Below are positions 60,410-64,000 of a DNA stretch of 64,000 nt, one piece after another. Position numbers and translations under genes: made by a program. The stretch covers positions 1-64,000 of the forward strand of contig CAKTRT010000003.1 of NCBI GenBank assembly GCA_934597535.1. The letters run 5' to 3'. The notes below the pieces were generated by a model that was not told the DNA's origin, searched no databases, and was given only the letters and a program-made list of their open reading frames with translations. Each line of letters starts with the position of its first letter. Positions within the stretch are counted from its first letter, which is position 1. Source of the stretch: an uncultured Oscillospiraceae bacterium. GTDB taxonomy: Bacteria; Bacillota; Clostridia; Oscillospirales; Oscillospiraceae.

Positions 60410-60960
60410 TCAGAGCAGCTCGCAGAAGGTCTGCACGCGGGTGCGGATCTGCTCAAAGCTGGCGTTCTGCTGGTCGATCTCAATGCTGGCGCAGGGAATG
60501 CCCGCTGCGCGAAGATCCTTTTCCAGCCACGGCTGGTCATATTCCTCAGGGTCGCAGAACTTGACCATGCAGTTGATGACGCCGTCCGCGCCGGTGTCGG
60601 CACAGAGCCTTGCAAGCTCCCCGCCGCGAGGCTTGCCCAGCTCGTGGATCAGGCTGCACCCATAGCGCTCGCTCCATTGCAGGGCAAGGCGCTTGAGTCC
60701 GCCGCCGCCATTTTCCGGCGTATCGGCGCGGAACTGCTGCGATTCCTGCACAAGATCGTCCGCGACAACGGCAATGCCGTTGTCGGCAAGAATATCGAGC
60801 ACCTGCTCCGGCTCGCACATGATGCCGGTGAGCACGAGTCCGGCTCCGGCATCAGCGTGTTCAGATCCGTCAAGGAGATATTCGGCTTTGCAATGGGAAC
60901 CTTCGGCTGTGATGCGGCCTTTCGGGCATTGGATGGCGAAAGAGCGGAGGCGGTGCAGCA
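60410..60960 (-). pseudogene. 2-hydroxyacyl-CoA dehydratase (HgdB-like), N-terminally deleted and frameshifted
   Basis: From about 60,845 to the stop at 60,410 the frame encodes the C-terminal part of a dehydratase or BcrC/BadD/HgdB-type subunit: LVLTGIMCEPEQVLDIL, GCSLIHELGKPRGG, INCMVKFCDPEEYDQPW with the Fe-S cluster cysteine, and IPCASIEIDQQ. Just upstream the matching sequence (NISLTDLN) is in another frame. About half of the usual 400 residues is absent. It is therefore a decayed gene; the partner subunit and activator are not seen. Confidence 0.7.
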
Positions 60961-61003
60961 TGGCTCCCTCCAGACCTGCTTTTTTGCGCTTCTGCTGCCG
61001 TGC

Positions 61004-61846
61004 TCAGTAGCGCCGGTCCAGGATATCCACCACATCGGCGAGCGCGCCGTCTCTGCAATGACAGACGATGTGTGCGCCGCTGGCCTTGACCGCGTCTGTC
61101 GCATTCTCCGGTGCAAAGCCAATGGCCGAGATCTCCAGCATCGGGATATCGTTGTTGTGGTCGCCCACGCAGTAGATATCCTTGCGCGCGACGCCGAGGA
61201 GCTTGGCGAGCTTCAGGATCATGCCGCCCTTGGTCGCACCGCGGCGCGTCAGCTCCAGCAGGTGGTCGCTGGAGAAGATCAGCTCATAGCATTCGCTCCA
61301 GCTCTGGCTGCGGATAAAGCGATATACTTCGTCCAGCAGCGGCTTTTCCTCTTCGAACAGCAGCTTGATGATCGGCAGATCCACCTCGCGGAAGCTCTGC
61401 ACCTCCACCGTGCCCGTGCGCGTCAGATGTTCGTGGTTGCGGGAAAACTCATTCGGATGCAGCACATGGATGCGCCGGTCGTCATGGTAGACCTCAAAGC
61501 AGAGCGTGGGAAAGCGCGCAAGCAGCACTTCCACGTGGTCGTAGATGGCCGCGTCCAGAAATGCAGTCTCCACATATTCGTTTTTGGCGAAGTCGTAGAT
61601 CGCCGCGCCGTTTCCGATCACGCACGGCGCATTGAGCGGCAGTGCCGGGGCGAACGGCGCAAAGGCCGGCAGCGCGCGTCCGGTCGAGACCGTGAAATAG
61701 CCGCCGTTCTTCATAAAATACTCCACCGCCGCGCGGTTGCGCGCGCTCATCGGCGGGATATCCTCGCCGCGCTCAAGCGCGCCCTGCGTATAAACGAGCG
61801 TATTATCAAAGTCGCTGGCAAGCAGCACATTTTTGAATTTCTGCAT
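61004..61846 (-). CDS. Cof-type HAD-IIB phosphatase
   Basis: The ATG at 61,846 is preferred since AAGGGGA lies before it and motif I falls at residue 11. The 280-residue protein has ASDFDNTLV (Asp nucleophile), FTVSTGRALP (motif II), a C2B cap, the Lys in TRRGATKGGMI, and YCVGDHNNDIPML (motif IV). Most HAD-IIB proteins dephosphorylate sugar phosphates, FMN or PLP. It stands alone with the unknown 187-residue gene upstream on the same strand. Confidence 0.9.
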   Translation of the reverse strand: MQKFKNVLLASDFDNTLVYTQGALERGEDIPPMSARNRAAVEYFMKNGGYFTVSTGRALPAFAPFAPALPLNAPCVIGNGAAIYDFAKNEYVETAFLDAAIYDHVEVLLARFPTLCFEVYHDDRRIHVLHPNEFSRNHEHLTRTGTVEVQSFREVDLPIIKLLFEEEKPLLDEVYRFIRSQSWSECYELIFSSDHLLELTRRGATKGGMILKLAKLLGVARKDIYCVGDHNNDIPMLEISAIGFAPENATDAVKASGAHIVCHCRDGALADVVDILDRRY

Positions 61847-61944
61847 GGGCGTCCCCTTCCCTGTTTCCCTCGTTTTCATATCCCAGTATACCACGGCGGG
61901 GGAGAAATGAAAAGGGAGGTTTTTGCGCGCAAAGGCGGGGGACG

Positions 61945-62508
61945 TCAGTCAAGAATGTCAAATTTCCCCTCGATAAAGTGACGGTAATCGGGACTCTCTG
62001 CCGCATTCTTGTATTCTTCCCGCATGGTTTGCCGCACCCACGCGCGCAGCGGCTCGCTTGCCTGTGAATAGCGCAGAATGCGCAGCAGACCCGCCTTTTC
62101 CGCCCGGAGAATGGCCTCATAGGCGTCGGGCACAAACTCGCACGAGGCGACCTTTACCGCCTGCTCCGACGCGGCCGCAAACGGTATGTCCTGAACGGGA
62201 AAAGCGTTTGCAGGCTCCGCGCTGTAGATGTAACCGGAAACGCCGGCATACGTTTCCTCCAGCGCGTTCGGATAGTATTCCTCCAGCCGCTGTACGCCGT
62301 CCGGGTCGAAACCGTAGGGGCCCCACTTCTGCCATTTGCCCGTATGGGCAAAGCCCGTCTTGCGGCAGTATTTTTCAACGGCGTTACTCAGATAGACCAG
62401 TGTGTTCTCCCGCTTTTGTGAAAGATAGACGAGCGGACGGCCGTGGTTGGAAATATGCGGCGTGAGCAGTTGCAGCCCGCCGACGGGCGAGGCGTGGTAA
62501 TACAGCAT
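61945..62508 (-). CDS. Uncharacterised 187-residue protein
   Basis: I do not recognise the family with confidence. It starts MLYYHASPVGGLQLLTPHIS, where a Y-H-A-S followed by G-x-x-x-L-x-P is reminiscent of small ADP-ribosyl-transferase-like folds, and VYLSQKRENTLVYLS is a likely strand-turn-strand. There is no signal peptide or membrane segment. A AAAGGAG site precedes the ATG. It lies 98 bp before the HAD gene and 72 bp after ricT on the same strand. Confidence 0.7.
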   Translation of the reverse strand: MLYYHASPVGGLQLLTPHISNHGRPLVYLSQKRENTLVYLSNAVEKYCRKTGFAHTGKWQKWGPYGFDPDGVQRLEEYYPNALEETYAGVSGYIYSAEPANAFPVQDIPFAAASEQAVKVASCEFVPDAYEAILRAEKAGLLRILRYSQASEPLRAWVRQTMREEYKNAAESPDYRHFIEGKFDILD

Positions 62509-62580
62509 GTGCAGCTCCTTTCCGCTTTTTGGAAAGACCGCCGTGAAACATTTGTGTTTCGCGGCGGTCCGGTTCCAATC

Positions 62581-63984
62581 TTATTCGCCCTTCGATGCGG
62601 CGCTTTCGCCGCCTTGACCGCCGCCTTTGCGGCGACCCCGTCCGCCGCGGTGACTGCGGCGGCGCGGCTTGCTTTCGCTGCCGCCGGCGCCCTCGGCCTT
62701 TGGCGGACGAGGCGGGCGTGGAGCTTTTGGCGCATCGGGGGATTCATTGTTCGGCTTATTTTGCCGCGCGGCGCGGCGCTCACCGTTCCTATCGGGATTG
62801 CGGGGCGGACGTTCGCTGCCCGGCTTGTCGCTGCGGACGGGACGCTCGCTGCGCTTTTCAGCGGGCTTGCCGTCCTTTTCACCCGCGCTCTCGGCCCTCG
62901 GCGCGGCGGCTCTCTCGCCGCCTTCCCCGCAGCCCTTGCTGCGGCCTCGTCCGCCGCGATGGCTGCGGCCGCCTCTGCGGGAGCGGGAGGGACGCTTTTC
63001 CTCCTCCTCTTCGGCAGGGAAGCCCTTCTTCTCGGCCGGCGGTGCCCACTTCTCCGCAGGAGCGATAGGCCGCGCGGAGAAGAAACTGACCGCCAGCTGC
63101 GGTTCCTCGGTATCCGGCTCCTGATAGCGCTCGGGCAGCTCGGCGGGCAGCTCGATGCCGTCGCGCGAACCCTTGCCGTTGCGCAGGACGCGGATCTCAC
63201 AGTTGCGGTAGCGCTTGGGGCTTTCCGGCTGGCCGTCCAGCCGGACGACCACCTGCTCGCGCAAAATGTCCACACTGCTGACGTTACCAAGTCCGTCTGG
63301 CGTTGCGACGAACGAATCCTGCTTGGGGCAGCGGCGCACCGCGTCCTCGTAGGCATTCTGCTCGTATTTGAGGCAGCACATGAGCCGGCCGCACGTGCCG
63401 GAGATCTTCGTCGGGTTCAGGCTGAGATTCTGTGTCTTGGCCATTTTGATCGAGACGGGGACGAAGTCGTCCAAAAACTGTGAGCAGCAGAAAGGTCTCC
63501 CGCAGATGCCAAGGCCGCCGAGCATCTTCGCCTCGTCGCGCACGCCGATCTGACGCAGCTCGATGCGCGCGCGGAACACACTGGCTAAGTCGCGCACGAG
63601 CTCGCGGAAGTCCACGCGCCCGTCGGACGTGAAGAAAAAGATGATCTTGCTGCCGTCGAAGTTGCTCTCCACGCGCACGAGCTTCATGTCGAGCCCGCGC
63701 TCCAAGATCTTTTTCTGGCAGACCTCAAAGGCGTTCTTTTCCCGGGTCTTATTGTAGGCGTAGGTGCGATCGTCGTTTTCCGTCGCTACGCGCACGAGCG
63801 GGCGCAGCGGCTGGACGACCGCGCCGTCGTCCACCTCGTGGTTGCCGGAAACGCACTGGGCGTATTCCAACCCCTGCGCGGTCTCGACGATGACGAACTG
63901 GTTGGGTTCGACCGCGATGCCGTGCGGGTCAAAGTAGTATTCCTTACATCCGCCGCGAAAGCGGACACCGATCACTTCTGTCAA
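62581..63984 (-). CDS. ricT: RicT/YaaT PSP1-domain protein with an Arg/Gly-rich tail
   Basis: Residues 1-280 form the PSP1 protein RicT: VIGVRFRGGCKEYYFDP, KMLGGLGICGRPFCC and ISGTCGRLMCCLKYE with the conserved cysteine pairs that hold Fe-S clusters in the RicA-RicF-RicT complex. In Bacillus this complex aids RNase Y processing and sporulation. The 467-residue protein is much longer than Bacillus RicT (about 275). The last 180 or so residues are low-complexity and basic, with RSRRGGRSHRGGRGR and later RRRSHRGGRGRRKGG. An AAAGGAG site precedes the ATG. Confidence 0.93.
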   Translation of the reverse strand: MTEVIGVRFRGGCKEYYFDPHGIAVEPNQFVIVETAQGLEYAQCVSGNHEVDDGAVVQPLRPLVRVATENDDRTYAYNKTREKNAFEVCQKKILERGLDMKLVRVESNFDGSKIIFFFTSDGRVDFRELVRDLASVFRARIELRQIGVRDEAKMLGGLGICGRPFCCSQFLDDFVPVSIKMAKTQNLSLNPTKISGTCGRLMCCLKYEQNAYEDAVRRCPKQDSFVATPDGLGNVSSVDILREQVVVRLDGQPESPKRYRNCEIRVLRNGKGSRDGIELPAELPERYQEPDTEEPQLAVSFFSARPIAPAEKWAPPAEKKGFPAEEEEEKRPSRSRRGGRSHRGGRGRSKGCGEGGERAAAPRAESAGEKDGKPAEKRSERPVRSDKPGSERPPRNPDRNGERRAARQNKPNNESPDAPKAPRPPRPPKAEGAGGSESKPRRRSHRGGRGRRKGGGQGGESAASKGE

Positions 63985-64000
63985 AGGAGTTCCTCCAATT

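Overview
The window reads as a chromosomal stretch of a GC-rich, low-GC-phylum (Firmicutes) anaerobe of the class Clostridia, most likely a gut Oscillospiraceae-type bacterium. The basis is the gene set (ireB, ylxM-ffh, rpsP-khpA, ricT with its two double-cysteine motifs, mtaB, a T-box before pheST, an AzgA-type NCS2 permease), the strong AGGAGG ribosome-binding sites and the sigma-A promoters. The genus cannot be fixed from this sequence alone.

Bases 1-11,320 form an accessory metabolic island. It starts after the tail of a DUF6076-type gene and is bracketed by two related, same-orientation, IS-end-like repeats (489-557 and 11,266-11,319). The right repeat cuts an RsgA-like gene after about 36 codons. 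Inside are a leftward operon (Dabb protein, VOC protein broken by an amber codon, RpiB), a FadR/GntR-type regulator, and a long rightward operon. The rightward operon encodes a tripartite tricarboxylate transporter (TctC-TctB-TctA), an Asp/Glu-racemase-like protein, a two-gene transketolase, a D-2-hydroxyacid dehydrogenase and a glycerate kinase. Three copies of a TAGGATGTCCTA-like dyad sit before the three transcription units, so the regulator probably controls the whole set. The plausible chemistry is import of a carboxylate, two-carbon transfer by transketolase, and hydroxypyruvate to glycerate to 2-phosphoglycerate. The actual substrate is not evident.

Bases 11,400-13,050 are a decay zone: an M50-like membrane protein gene that looks intact, and GyrI-like and small membrane-protein genes with stops and frameshifts. 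From 13 to 56.5 kb the window is ordinary core genome: clpP, a CNNM/CorC-type transporter with a possible leader peptide, AI-2E family protein, phosphosugar mutase, MATE pump, cysteine desulfurase, mtaB, yfbR, tsaD-rimI-polA, purine permease, two ABC exporter pairs with TetR and XRE regulators, a PRTase, PspC and PAP2 proteins, T-box-pheS-pheT, ireB, an NlpC/P60 hydrolase, trmD-rimM, a MocR-like gene with lgt and two M16 peptidase homologues, and ylxM-ffh-rpsP-khpA. A degenerate IS200-like relic lies at 18.1-18.5 kb. A gene-free stretch with three DnaA-box-like 9-mers lies at 27.3-27.75 kb.

At 56,641 a tRNA-Thr(CGT) marks a second, AT-richer island (to about 60.35 kb). It carries a stand-alone recombinase-domain protein, a KilA-N protein, an OLD-family ATPase/TOPRIM nuclease (a candidate phage-defence gene), a 45-bp palindrome and an integrase remnant. 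The window ends with a dehydratase pseudogene, a Cof-type HAD phosphatase, an unknown protein and ricT with an unusual arginine/glycine-rich tail. No CRISPR array or rRNA gene was seen.
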